NCBI GenBank assembly: GCA_028023455.1
Contig: JAQFVV010006208.1
Location: 5,254,963-5,318,962, forward strand
Source of the DNA: Epiperipatus broadwayi
Taxonomy: Eukaryota; Onychophora; Udeonychophora; Euonychophora; Peripatidae
DNA: 64,000 nt
Reading direction: 5' to 3'
Under the pieces are notes generated by a model. It had not been told where the DNA came from and searched no databases. It saw nothing but the letters and a program-made list of their open reading frames with translations. This document shows, piece after piece, positions 33,646 to 45,587 of the stretch (the first letter of the stretch is position 1; each line of letters begins with the position of its first letter). A program made the position numbers and the translations under genes.

Positions 33646-33700
33646 TGGACCAACTGACGAGTGCTGTTTCAGCATGAAATACTTATATGGGTGATTGTTT
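33646..33700 (+). ncRNA. Candidate type I hammerhead ribozyme
   Basis: Layout in order: stem I 5' strand ggaccaa (to 33653), CTGACGA (33654-33660), stem II GTGCTG-TTT-CAGCAT (33661-33675; five Watson-Crick pairs plus a closing G-U), GAAA (33676-33679), stem III of three pairs (A-U, U-A, A-U) over a two-base loop, then UA with predicted cleavage after A33687, and TGGGT as stem I 3' strand (four of five pairs). Core residues are all present. Very short stem III is known from hammerheads in Penelope-like elements and animal retrozymes, which act best as dimers. Activity is untested, and stem I carries one mismatch. Confidence 0.5.
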
Positions 33701-34704
33701 ATTTTTTCTACATGCGTGTGGCCATGTGTATCAGTGGTATGAGATAGTGTGGATGGTTGAAGGGTGCTTGAAAGTCTGCGTTCAAATCCCATATAATTAA
33801 ACTCCAGGTATATGAAGAATGCCTGTATTTCAAATAATACACATTAAATGTATAACATTAAATGTATATTCAAGCTATTAAACCATGAGATTGTTATGTA
33901 AGTGAAGGTTGTTTACAATTTATTTGAAGTCCAGACTGTTACAAATTACTTACTTCTTAAGATTTTTAACTTTTTTTTGCAGCCAAGATTTTTCAACTTC
34001 TTAAGTTGTATATTATGAAATACTCTGCAACAAAATTTGTCACAATGGTGGATTCAGCTATTGGAGATCCATGAATTTATTAAAAAAATAATAATAATTT
34101 GTCAACAGTGTAGAACTTCTGCAAATATCCCGTCATTTACTATCTTGTCACATTAATTATTTTATCTCATTGATCGCAGCAAATTGTTATAAACTATACT
34201 TAAATATATTAAAACACACTGAATATAAAGTCTTCGCTAGTCTTTTTTTAACATACAAATTACTATTTTAATTTGGGTTATCAATATTTTTATTTTATAA
34301 AATTTTTTTACGTTTATTTTAAATTTTTAAAATAATTTACAAAATAAAACTAATTAATACAATATGCTTCAATGTATAAAAGCGAAATTACTAAATTCTA
34401 AATCTTAATATTGGCTAAACACTTTCAGAGCTTGTTTACTCCATATTCATAACCTTAATATGTATTAAACTCATTATATGCAAATTTATGCAAAACAACT
34501 CAGACCATCCATTTTTTTTTTGAAATTTTATTTTGTGTTTCCATTATTAGTAAATTAACAAAATATTTCAACTGTCAGCAAAAGACATTCAGTTTGATTA
34601 CATTTTTTTTAATGAAAAAATAAACACATATATACATTTAAATTCATGTGACTTCTTACATTGTCAAAATATTTTTAAATTAATTCAGCACAAAATGAGA
34701 ATTA

Positions 34705-35073
34705 TAAAGGACTTGATCACAGACTTTCAAGACCCCCTCACATGACCACACATGTGAAAAAGATAAATGATTTTCAATATTTGTATTTTGTGCTGCACTC
34801 ATTAGTTGGGCAAGATTGTCATCTCCCACATATATATGCAATCAATGCTTGGTTTATATTAAGATATCAAATCTTCAAACTTTAATGGACAGGCTTCAAT
34901 ATATTTCACCTGCCAACTCTTCAGCCATCCATATCATGTGTGTGGTCATGTGTACCAATTGTATAAGATAGAGTGGATGGTTGAGGGGGGCTTGAAAGTC
35001 TTGTATTCAACTCCCTTATAATTTACATCTAAAACTCCAAGTATGTAAATTATACTTGTATTCAATCAAATAT
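34705..35073 (-). mobile_element. Family 2 element with 16 bp target duplication
   Basis: A 369 bp insertion between perfect 16 bp repeats cacaaaatgagaatta (34689-34704 and 35074-35089). The left arm, read on the - strand, keeps a degenerate core: CTAATGA, short gtgc/gcac stem II, AAAA. The right part has the acatgtg...gtataagatag block and a degenerate B-box-like segment (gtattcaactccc). It shares its body with 32970-33850. The perfect duplication marks it as a discrete mobile unit. Confidence 0.82.
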
Positions 35074-35385
35074 CACAAAATGAGAATTAAAAATAAAGAG
35101 GCATGGAGGTATGTTTTGTAAATTATTCATAAATTTCTGCTTCAGATTGTGAGAAATTTTATTTAAATTTACATTTAAGATTTATGAGATGAAATATGAA
35201 CAAAATTTTTAAAAAGTTTTAAGAGCAATGAATATTAATTATGTTAAGTTTTTTGGACAAAGTTAGATTGAATAATTAGACAATAGGTACTATGACCAAT
35301 TAGCAATAGTTGATCATGGGTGGCAGTTTGCCATTGCTTTTTCTTTATTTTATCTTGATGACATAAGGAGCCTTGTTATGATATA

Positions 35386-35700
35386 CCATCACCATCAATC
35401 ATTATCAATGCACTGCAGGATGGTCTATCCAAGTTCAATCCATCTTCTCCGATCTCTTCTCAACATCACCCTTGCACACTTTTTTTATTTCCTCTATTCA
35501 TCTCACATGTCATCTCTTTCTGGATCTTTTACAATCTCTTGGAATCCAGTTTAAGATTACAGTTATTCATCTATTATCATTCTTCTAGCAATATGTCCAG
35601 CCCAACTTTACTTTAGTTTTTTAATTCTTTCAACAATGTCAGTAATAGCTGTTTTTTAATCCATGTATTGCATTTTCGATCTCTTCTTGATATATATGAT
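35386..35700 (-). mobile_element. RTE-like LINE 3' fragment
   Basis: On the - strand this matches the 3' end of the 3530 and 62340 copies: blocks for the WAGHI-type and RWxDEIRK-type coding end, then the ctgcagtg-type block and a tga-rich tail at the left edge (accatcaccatcaatc on +). 5'-truncated, as is usual for LINEs. Confidence 0.75.
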
Positions 35701-36074
35701 GTAGCTTTATGTTTGAGATACTAAAATAAATTATAGTTATGAAAAGGAAAGGTATGACAAAAGTCTAATATTAATAATCAACAGTATTATCATGATAGCA
35801 CATTTCTTAATTACCCCAATTGTTTCACGGATGAAAGATTTATGTCATACTTTGTTCATGAAAAGTTTTTAATAATTTTATACATTTAGCAGAAGCTTTA
35901 TTCATAATATTTATTTTTGTGTATTTGTGCCAACTAAAAGACTAAGTATTAGCTGATTTTCAAAAAATGCATGAAGCTGATCACAATATTTTTCAGTATT
36001 TCGTGTAGCTTGTCTGAGAATATTTAACAGTTTCAACTTATTCCATTTTCAGACATGTCTTTTATTTAGTAATA

Positions 36075-36236
36075 TTTCTGTAGTGTAATTTTCACTACAT
36101 TATTCTTTCACAAGGTAGGGACTGATTTCTATCCACTTTTAACATCTTGTGGAAGGATGTAATCATATACATATGACCAAAAGTGTAACCAATCCCTACC
36201 TGGTGTGAGAGTGATGTAGTGAAAATTATACTCAAA
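36075..36236. repeat. Imperfect palindrome
   Basis: The arms share gtagtg-aattttcactac, caaggtagggactgatt and cacttttaac blocks inverted, with a loop of about 30 bp near 36150-36180. It lies about 300 bp before the FN3 2 exon. Class unknown. Confidence 0.7.
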
Positions 36237-36548
36237 GATATTATGTCTTTTATTTGTTCAGGAAAAAAAAAAATTGTATAGTAAATAATAAATTAGAAAT
36301 TAAAATATATTGAATAAAAGTTCTCAGTATTTTGTTCTATAAAATTGTATAAATTATCTTTTTTTTTTTTTTTAATAAAATTAAAATAATGCAAGTTTAA
36401 ATTATCTTTTTGAAAGCAGATTTTATGACTGCAAAGAGTCCTTTGGCAAATAATTAAGAAATAAAAAGATATTTAGTAGTGGTATTTTGCTATTGTATTA
36501 TGTGTGTATTTTCCTGAATATTTATAATGGTATAATATTTAATTTTAG

Positions 36549-36848
36549 TTGAACCGGGCCCTCCAAGTAAGCCTGAAGTTAGTGACATCACAAAAAATTC
36601 TTGCACCATTAAATGGTCAACACCTGCAGATGATGGAGGCAGTCCAGTAACAGGTTATATTATTGAAAGGAGACAAACAACTGGTGTACGATGGATAAAG
36701 ATTAAAGAAAATTATAAAGAAACTCAGTTCATCTCAGATGATTTGGTGCAAGGATTTCAGTATGAATTCAGAATTTCATCGATCAACAAGGCAGGACAAA
36801 GTAAATTTAGTGAAGTTTCTGAAGGCTTTGTTGCTAAAGATCCATATG
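36549..36848 (+). CDS. Titin-like protein, FN3 domain 2
   Basis: A 300 bp exon (AG 36547-36548, GT 36849-36850), phase 1 at both ends. It reads VEPGPPSKPEVSDITKNSC, then TIKWSTPADDGGSPVTGYII with the B-strand tryptophan and DGGSPxxGY turn. It continues through IERRQTTGVRWIKI and YEFRISSINKAGQSKFSE, closing VAKDPYG. The GPPSKPEV start and xxKDPYG linker are the usual junctions between tandem FN3 domains in titin and twitchin. About 100 codons. Confidence 0.93.
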
Positions 36849-37193
36849 GTAGGTTTACTTTTTTATTTATTTATTTATTTTAAAGAAAAACTACTTTTAA
36901 TAAAATTGGAAATTTATTTCATAGGATTAGATTTAGATAACATAATTATAAGTATAAACATGAAAATTTTATTTTATTTTTTTATTTAATATATCTTAGT
37001 GTAATTTGTAAATATATTCTTGAAAATGATGCCAATACCAATTAACCTCAATTATATATTCTTTGAATTTTTTTATTTATAAAGTAGTTAAGAACCAAAC
37101 AAAAAAATCAATATTATAATTTAATTTACAACAGTAATTAAATATTTTCTTATTCATGAACTATAACCCTTGGTGACTAACTATAGTGTAAGA

Positions 37194-40100
37194 CAGGGGT
37201 GGGCAAATAGCGGCCCGCGGTCCGCAAAGAGTTTTTTGTGGCCAGCCAAGACAGTCAGAAAAATCCACCTTGTAATATTTTTCACGTTCAGTTAAGCCTT
37301 CTATTACAAACTAGGATGCATGAGAGTTAATCAAGCTATGAAAAAGAAAATATATTCAGATCATTTACGAGTCTGGGTATCTCAAGAACATAGCTATATT
37401 TCCTAATTAACTTAACCTAATATTATTTACAATTTGAAGTGCCAGTGGAATCAGTTTTTTATTTATTTAAAACAGGATGCCAGAATTCATACAAGAATTC
37501 GATGATATTCGTCGCGTCACACATCGTAAATTAAAAAGAAAATACTAAAAGTAAAATTGGGATAGCGTTGTATTATTTTTCCGGGGTTTAACTAAACAAT
37601 CATATTGGCAAAGGTAATTTATAGATTGTAATAAATTAGCAATAATAACACACAATGAAAAGTTGATATTAAAAATAAAATATTTTATTTAAACAAATGA
37701 AAAATATTTAAAAGATAAATTACTAATAAATTGAAAAAACATACATATACGCTTATCCAGACAATGATATTGATTAAATAATTCTTGTTACAAATTTTTT
37801 ACACTTCTACAAAGTTCCTTGAATGATAAAAAATGGAAATGTCTCTATTAGTAGTATGTTAGAAGCTTATAGTTACATTAGTTGGCCAACATTTTTAGTC
37901 ATAAATCGGGAATAAATAATCTTAGCTTACCGGTAAGTTTGTTGTGTACATGTATTTCTTGGGATCCCAAGATCATAGGAAGTTAACTAGTTTCAGTCTG
38001 TCAACATTCTCTTAACACTCCTAGTCAGTTGCAAGGTATAGCTTGACATGAAGGTTCTGGAGTAATATCTTTACGGTGAAAGAAAGTCCACATGCTGTGA
38101 TTTCTATTCATGCCTGACGCATTGGTTTAGCTTATGAATATTCTGGGATGTGGCATTTATCGTAATTGAGAGAACAGGAATCACATCTAGCCCTGTTCCC
38201 GCACCCATCCACGCATGACAAAGCCAGCAAAAGACCCCGCTCGAAGCTATTTGGTTCTTTTTATATTCTCGATCAGTTTTTTAATTTTCTGCGCATATAT
38301 TTATTTTTTTGTTTTTTGTAGTCGCAATCTTGTACGTTTGGATTTTTTTTTCATTTATTTATCTGGATTAGTAATCTGTTTGTCTTTTTTAATCCTTCCA
38401 ATTTTAACTTTTATTTTTAAATGAATAAATAATTCGAAACAAACAATCAACTTTCATTGCACGTTTTAAAAAAATAAATTATACTAAGTAAAAAAAAATT
38501 AAATCGCGTATTTTACACGAACTTTAAACTTGACTTTTTTTTTTAGCTTGCAAGTATTATCAAATGCCAAATATAGTTGGACCATCTATATGTAGACGAA
38601 ACAGCCTTGAAAAGAAATTTCCTCCTGTGCGCAACTGAAGATTCATCTCGTATTTTCCACTAGGATGGCCATGTCAATACGCATGCGTAGTGTAGATATA
38701 ATGTTTGGTGCTTTTCCAGTTAATCTCTTTAAATTCAATTTTTGTCTTTGCAACAGTAAATATATATAAATTTCCAAAGTAAAACCATGAACCCTCCAAA
38801 AAAACGTAAAATCGATAATGAATATCGTGTTTTTAATGAAGAATGGATAAACAGATATTTCTTTGGTAATACAGGGAATAAAGCAGTTTGTTTATTATGT
38901 CATGAAACGATAGCCGTATTTAAAGAGTACAATCTGAAATGACATCATGAAACAAAACATAGGGAATTTGGCTGCAAACTTTCCAAGGAAGAGCATAAAA
39001 TAAAAGCTGCAGAGTGTGTGAAAAGGCGGAAGAAGCAGCAAACAATATTTATAAAGCAATCAACACTTCAAAATAGTGCGAAGCAAGTTTCATGGTAGCC
39101 TACAACCTTGCTAAACGCAACAAGCCTTTTTCAGATGGCGAGTTTATTAAGCAATGTATGGTAGAAAGTGCAAGCATATTGTGTCCTGATGTGAGAAGCA
39201 AATTTGAAAGCATTTCATTGTCAAGAAGGACTATAGTATGGAATATTGACTCAATTAGTGATGAACTCACAGAACAGCTGAAGACTCCGAGCAAAGATTT
39301 TGTTTGGTTTTCTTTGGCACTGGATGAGAGCACAGATAATGAAGACACTGCACAATTACTCATCTTTATCCGTGGAATTGATGAAAATTTTGGCATCACA
39401 GAGGAATTACTTGGCCTAGAATCAATGAAAGATAGAACCACTGGTCAGGAATTGCATGAGTGTGCTGTGAATAATTGTGTGGAGAAAAGTGGCTTGTCCT
39501 GGGACAAAATGGCAAGCATTACAATAGATGGTGCCAGAGCTTTCAGTGGAAAAAATGTAGGTATGGTTAAGCTTTTAAAAAACAAATTACAAGCACAAGA
39601 CACAGACAGTGATATCTTGTCTTTTCATTGCATTTTGCATCAGGATAGCCTTTGTAAAGCTGCACTGGACTTAAAGCATGTGGTAGATCCTATTGTTAGT
39701 GTGGTGAACATAATCAGAGCAAGGGCACTCCACCATCGGCAGTTCAAATCTTTTCTTGAGGATGTGGAGGCAAAGTATAAAGATGTAATTTACCACAATA
39801 GTGTGAGATGGTTAAGCCTCGGCAAAATGATAAAAAGAGTCTGGGCATTGCAGAATGAAATCCTCTTATTTCTGGACATGAAGGAGATATCTCATGATTT
39901 TGTTACAAAATAGGATGTGAGGAGTGGAGATATGAGATGTTTGCAGCTGATGTATTTGAGAAATTGAATGAACTGAATGTGACATTGCAGGGAAAGGGAT
40001 TGTTTGCACATGAAATGTGGCAGCATGTAAAATCTTTCAAAGCAAAACTAGGTCTATTTGCAAGGCAAGCAGCTGGAGGCAATTTTTGTCATTTCCCTTT

Positions 40101-40793
40101 ATTAGGAAAACAGAAAGTGCCTGAAAGTGTTTCTGCTAAGATTAAGGATCATCTGCAAAGTTTGGAGGATGAGGTCACAAGAAGATTTCAGGACTTTAAG
40201 AAAATTGAGCCCAAATTCAATTTGCTCTCTTATCCTATCACTGCTGATATTGACACAGCACCAGAAGAGCTGCAGCTTGAACTTATTGACATGCAGTCAG
40301 ATCACACTGTGAAAGAAATGTTTAATGCTGTGACATTAGTTGACTTTTACAAATCTTTCTCTGCTGAAAAATTTCCATGTATGAAGAAATTTGCTGGGAA
40401 AATGTTCTCTATATTTGGGTCTACATATATTTGTGAGCAAAGTTTTTCTTGCTTGAAGATCAACAAGAGTAAATATAGATGCTCCTTGACAGACATTAAC
40501 TTGCAGGCTGTGATGAGAATCTCAACAAGCAATCTCACTCCTGATTTCAAAAAAATTATAGAAAAGTGTGATAGGGTACATTTGTCTCATTAAACTGATT
40601 CTAAAATTAAATGTGGACAATAAATTGAATAAAACTGCCACTATCTTATTTAATTTATAGGTATTGATTTTTATGGTACAATTTATACTTTTTCTGAAAT
40701 GCTAATGAATGCAATCATTTTAAAAGGTGTGGCCCTCCGCTAATCTCCACTTCCACAAAGTGGCCCCCAAGCCAAAACAATTGCCCACCCCTG
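37194..40793 (+). mobile_element. hAT DNA transposon, nearly complete (3.6 kb)
   Basis: The ends are caggggtgggcaa and ttgcccacccctg, perfect 13 bp terminal inverted repeats. The flanks are gtgtaaga (37186-37193) and gtataaga (40794-40801), an 8 bp duplication with one change. It encodes a BED-finger hAT transposase (38787-40593). The 1.6 kb leader 37210-38786 contains GC-rich terminal DNA and no recognised gene. It is inserted in the same direction as the host gene. A close match between ends and few coding lesions point to a recent insertion. Confidence 0.93.
38787..40593 (+). pseudogene. hAT transposase (BED-finger, GTF2IRD2/ZBED5-like), three lesions
   Basis: Starts ATG AAC CCT at 38787. 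The N-terminal BED zinc finger reads CLLCHETIAVF...HHETKH (C-x2-C...H-x4-H) with one TGA stop inside. A single-base shift near 39085 leads into the long frame from 39092. That frame holds LALDESTDN, the first catalytic aspartate, then FHCILHQDSLC (the C-H motif of hAT insertion domains), and NSVRWLSLG. A second single-base shift lies near 39911. From 39937 to the TAA at 40591-40593 comes the C-terminal dimerisation part with YICEQSFSCLKINKSKYR. One stop and two shifts make it inactive as it stands. The family is the one that gave rise to host genes of the GTF2IRD2/ZBED type. Confidence 0.9.
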
Positions 40794-40892
40794 GTATAAG
40801 ATATAGCTTTTCCTATACATAGTAATATAATTTTCAATAAAATATATGCAATTGCAAACATATGATACAATGTAAATTACAATAAATGAAAA

Positions 40893-41203
40893 TATAATAT
40901 AATGAGCAAGCTAATAGCTCTAAACAAGCTTTTCTGATAAATGTCGCAAGAGAAATTCATTTAAAATCTCTCTCTAGAATTATCACTATACCCAAACCAG
41001 TTTCAAGCTAATGGCTTTTATCAGTGAGGTGCTAGAATATTCAGACACTAGATGTAAAATACTCTAGTGCTCACTGATGAGAGCCATTAGCTTGAAATCA
41101 GTTTGAGGATAGGGATAATTCTAGATAGAGATTTTTAAGTGCTTTCTCTTGCGACATTTATCGGAAAAGTTTGTTTAGAGCTATTAGCATGCTCATTATA
41201 TTA
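40893..41203. mobile_element. Palindromic element with hammerhead-like cores in both arms
   Basis: Arms 40893-41035 and 41068-41203 are inverted copies (agctctaaacaagctttt, aagctaatggct blocks). The right arm on + has CTGATGA, stem II AGC-CATTA-GCT flanked by G and T, then GAAA, all around 41079-41104. The left arm on - has CTGATAA in the same place. A truncated copy lies at 45588-45690, and a relative at 59906-60020. No ORF. Confidence 0.65.
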
Positions 41204-41809
41204 CATTTGTAAAACAAGTTCAATAAGTTAAGACACATGATGTATGACTTGATTTTTTTGACTAATAAATGAAAAGAAGAATTGAAAATATTTACATTAA
41301 TTAGGGATCTTATAATATATGATAAACATACAAATTACAAAAACGAATAAATTCTATAACCTTAATACAAAACTTGATAAATGTGAAATAACACAATATT
41401 AAAAGAAAACTATACCATAATTTTTGAAAGAATAATGAGCTTTTAGTACATATTACATAATTTAGGTTGTTCATAATATTTAAATTAAATCTTTCAAAAT
41501 AGAGTTGCAAAACCATTCTAGATTATCTGACCTTATACAGAATAAAATCTAATATAAAAAAGAAATTGTATATATATATATTGAGAAGAACTCTTTCTTC
41601 TCATATTAGCAGCAGAATAAACTGGTTGTTGAATAAAAATTTAGCTACATTTAACGTATTAAAAGATTTACATACTTGAAATGATCAAGTGACAAAATTT
41701 AAACATTTTAATAATAATACAAATATTTAAATTCTATTAAGTATAGCTGTATAAGAACATAAAAGGGAGAATTTTTTTCCTGTGTAGTTTCATTTTTGTA
41801 TGCAAGATG

Positions 41810-42640
41810 TGTCAATTTAATTCCCAGAATGCACTTTTATAAAAGATTCATGTGGAAGTGTGCACTAGTGGCTACTGTCACTTTCAAAGTAGTCCCATAT
41901 GCATCTATATACTGATTAAAATGGCATTACCATTTCTGGAAGCTTACCCTGGAACTCATTTTCAGGAATATAGTTGAGCAGCTGTCTCACATTTATAGTA
42001 GAAAAATGTTATTCTTTCAATGCAATTTTTAATTTTGGAAATAACTAAAAAATCACAGGGAGCTAAGTCAGGTGAATAGGCAGGATGGTCTAGGTGTGTA
42101 ATTGATTTTTTGGCCAAAAAGTCTTTCACAATGTGTGGATTGTCATGATGACTGATCCACTTGTCAGGCCACAATTTGGATCTTTTTCTTAAACAGAATT
42201 TCAAAATCTCTAAAGTATTTTAAATAACATTGTTGGTTGATTTTTGTCCTTGTTCCATAAATTCCTAGTAGACTATTTCCTTGTGATCAAAGAAACACAC
42301 TAGCAAGCTCTTAAATTGTGTGACATGCGTACTTTTTTAGGGCATGGTGAATCCGGGGATTTCCATTGCATGCTCTGATGTTTTGTTTCGGGGTCATATT
42401 GGAAGCACCAAGTTTCATCACTCATAGTTATTTTCGGAAGATGTGTATTTGAAGAAAAATCACTTGCAACATCAAACCGATGCTATTTTTGTTCATCTGT
42501 CAAGATCTGAGATGCAAACTTCGCAGAAATCTTTCCGATGTGTCTTTATTTAAAATTAGCCTGTTTCTTGACTAATCTTCAATTCTTCAGCTATCAGTCT
42601 CATACTTAATCGTCTGTTGGGCCATATGCATCTGTTTGAT
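41810..42640 (-). pseudogene. Mariner transposase remnant
   Basis: On the - strand the catalytic region can be followed. SDETWCFQYDPETKH (near 42415) holds the first aspartate, then QWKSPDSPCPKK. After two stops and shifts comes the frame 42204-41962, with WISHHDNPHIVKDFLAKKS (second aspartate) and YSPDLAPCDF (third aspartate, the D34D arrangement of mariner). All three catalytic residues survive, but the frame is interrupted at least three times. Terminal inverted repeats were not located. This is not the same element as 14663-15046. Confidence 0.85.
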
Positions 42641-44213
42641 GTGCTATTACTAACAGTTGAAAGTATTTGGAATATTTAAATAAAGTTAAATTTTTATAAA
42701 GATATTCAATACTTATATTAGATGATGGAAATAGTCCAATATATAAATACAACTAAAATACCATTATCACGAACCTTCAGGGAAGCAGAAATAGTATCTG
42801 TACAAGCATTAATTCCTAAAGAAATGAAAATAATTCTGTACCGCAGATGGAATTTGGGGAATAATTAATGATCATTTATGTCGCACATCTCTGGGATATT
42901 ACTTTTAAAAAAATTTTTAAAAAGTTTGTTGATTGGATTTGACATATAAATTTGAATACTACTGATAATGGAGGACACATTATTCAAGTTTTACAAGTAA
43001 CAGTTTTCATTTTTTTTTTTTTTAATTATTTTTAGATGTTGTACATATGGGACATCCTAAATAAAAAGTCTAGATTGATTCTTTAAAAAAATTTAATTGG
43101 AATTAAAAAAAAAAAGGAATAAATAGATTAAATAGGAAAATTCCGGTATTGGAAAAAAAAACCGGCAGTATCACAAGACTTTTTATATGCTTCTTTCTAT
43201 GCTTCCAAAAGCATATATCTTCACTTGTGGAGATGGAGATTTTATGGCACTGTATCATCAGAAGTCCAGTGATTGTTCAAATTGGCTCTGGAATAAGGTG
43301 ATAAAAACTGATTGATATAAGTTAATGTTTAAATTTGTATATCTAAGATTATAAGTATCCAATTATGAGAGAAAAGTAAAAAACCAGAGCAAGAAGATTG
43401 TAATTACTAATAAATTGTCACCTACAATAACATCACTAAAGATTATAGTTAAATAATAGTACGAATAAATATGGTAGAATTTTGAGTATTTATCATATTT
43501 TTCGGCAATCACTAGTAATCTTTATTTAATAGTTTATAGCCTAATCTATTGTAATGTTGGCATCATTGAAGAAGTGAAAAACAGTATAATTTTTTTAAAA
43601 AAGTGTGAAATGGACATGGAAGCATTCGAATGAAGATATAGCAGAATTGGATTATATTTTGACTAACAGAAAATATGTTTTTTAAAAAATCAATACAAGA
43701 AATCATTCTTGATTGGTGAAACGTGAAATACACATTAATGCGAAACTAGAGAGACAAAAACTATTAAGAAAGTCAATATTAATCGTTGTTATTCCTAAGT
43801 TTCAGAAATACTCTAATGAGTTTAAATTATAACTTGTAAATCATTATCACACTTTGAAGGTGATTTAACTTGACTGAAATCAATAAGAAAGGTAGTGGTA
43901 TTCTATTGCGAACTGCAAGAAAGATAGATGATACAAAAAAGCGACAATTTACAAATAAATTATCTACTGAGACAAAATACTATATTAAAAAAAAAGAAAG
44001 AAATTTAATAAAATATTTAAAAATGATTCATTATGAACAATTGAATATCTAGAGTTTTGCAAAATTATACAAAGAGAATTAATAATGATATAAAAAAATA
44101 TAGTTGTGAATTGACTAGAAAAGCTAGGGAAGAGAATAAAAGTCTCAAATGTGTGTATTGGAAGCAAAGTTGTTTTTGCAATAATAAGAGATGGCATTAT
44201 GAAATGTATAGAA

Positions 44214-44787
44214 CAGGCGTGGCCATGACATTGACCACAAGATCTCCAGAAGTCGACCAAGTAATTTCCTTTTTTTTTTTTTGTAAAATTTGCATCTAAT
44301 TTATTTTAACACAATTCTAAAACAATAATTTTCTTTTTTTTTCTTCTATATTTTCTTGAATTTTTTTTAAAATTCAGGACCAGCTGTAGAAAATAATTAT
44401 TTATAGGTAATTTAATAATAGTAATTTAATAAATATTTTATAAAGTGACAAGAACAAATTATAATACTAGAGGGAGCTAAAGTAATTTAATAATAGTCAT
44501 AATAAAATATAATTGACAGTTCGTATTCTATAGAAAAAAAATCCATCAGTTCATAAGTATCTTCTAAAAAAGTCAACAATATTTGTGAGTACCTAAAAAG
44601 CCCTTATTAAAAAAAAAAACCAGGACTTCAAATTGTTATTTTTTCCATTCCGGTTTTCATTCCGTCAAAAATTATATTATTTTTCTAGTTTCTAATTTGA
44701 AGCCCTAAAAAAAATACATAATCGCCCTCAGATACACTTTCACCAAAAATCGCCCCCAACGTGTAAATAAAAGTTTAACTACCCCTG
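44214..44787. mobile_element. Non-autonomous hAT insertion in LINE
   Basis: Bounded by a perfect 8 bp duplication gtatagaa (44206-44213 and 44788-44795). The ends read caggcgtgg and, from the other side, caggggtag, so the inverted repeats are weak. No transposase. The 37194 hAT shares the caggggt end, but the interiors differ. It dates the LINE as older. Confidence 0.7.
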
Positions 44788-45587
44788 GTATAGAAAATTC
44801 TAAAAGAATTATGTAATAATAAAGAGTAAGAAAATATAGAATCCTCTATGTTGTTACAACTTCCGATTAGTGCAGCATTTTAAATAAAGAAGTAAAACAC
44901 AATTAAATCTATGAAGAAAAAAATTCACGAAATGATTGAATTATAATTGATATTAAAAAAAAAAGCAGTTGAAGAAATAGAAAATTAGTAGCAATGCTAT
45001 ACTCTACGTGTCTTAGTGATCAAAATGTATCAATTGATTGAAAGAACGTAGTAGTAATATTGACATTTAAAAAAGGTAATAAAGATGTTCAAAATTACAG
45101 ATCTATGAGTTCTATATATAATCTTTATCAAAATATTTACAACTTGTCTATAGAAAACTTTCACTTCTAACCTATTAGAGAATAAACTGGTTTAAAAAAT
45201 CATTTTAGCCCAGTGGATCACTTCCGGGTATTGAAAAAAAGTTATAAAAAGGAGTAATGAATATAAATTGCTGTTATATTTTGGAAATGTAGATTATGTA
45301 AAGGAATTAAATTTGATAAGAATTTCTATAGAGATGAAAGCATTGGATCATTAAGATGTAGAAATGGGATGTAATATTCTTAAGAATATTTATCAAACTG
45401 AAATCGCTAGTGATGATTGATATAATGTCCAAATCTTTTGACACAAATTTACAAAAAGTAGTTTGCGGATTAAAGTCAAAAGCTAAGGGAGTAGAAGCAA
45501 ATGGTGATTATAAATGTTATTAAAATTATGCAAATGATGTGTTTATTTTTTGCAAAAAATATTTCCAAGCTGCAGGAAATGTTTTAA

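Larger units (their letters stand above)
32970..33850. mobile_element. Family 2 elements, head-to-head inverted pair
   Basis: Positions 32970-33275 are the inverse of about 33455-33785. The direct tail segment (ccagatatatgaagaatg block) occurs both in the middle (33299-33377) and at the right end (33800-33850). Each arm carries a hammerhead-like core. The right end also has an A-box-like stretch (atcagtggtatgag, near 33730) and a B-box-like gcgttcaaatccc near 33780, suggesting a tRNA-type internal promoter. No protein is encoded. Related single copies lie at 34705-35073 and 61140-61375. Confidence 0.65.
31429..36548 (+). other. Intron between FN3 1 and FN3 2 (5.1 kb)
   Basis: Contains a family 1 hairpin (32127-32354), the inverted family 2 pair with a candidate ribozyme (32970-33850), another family 2 copy (34705-35073), an RTE fragment (35386-35700) and a palindrome (36075-36236). 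Stretches 31440-32110, 32370-32960, 33860-34690 and 36240-36540 are AT-rich and unremarkable. Confidence 0.8.

Noticed and set aside
39100-39441. 113-residue antisense frame
   Set aside because: Shadow of the hAT transposase coding strand.
41810-42640. Domesticated mariner transposase gene
   Set aside because: All three catalytic aspartates survive, but several stops and frameshifts break the frame.
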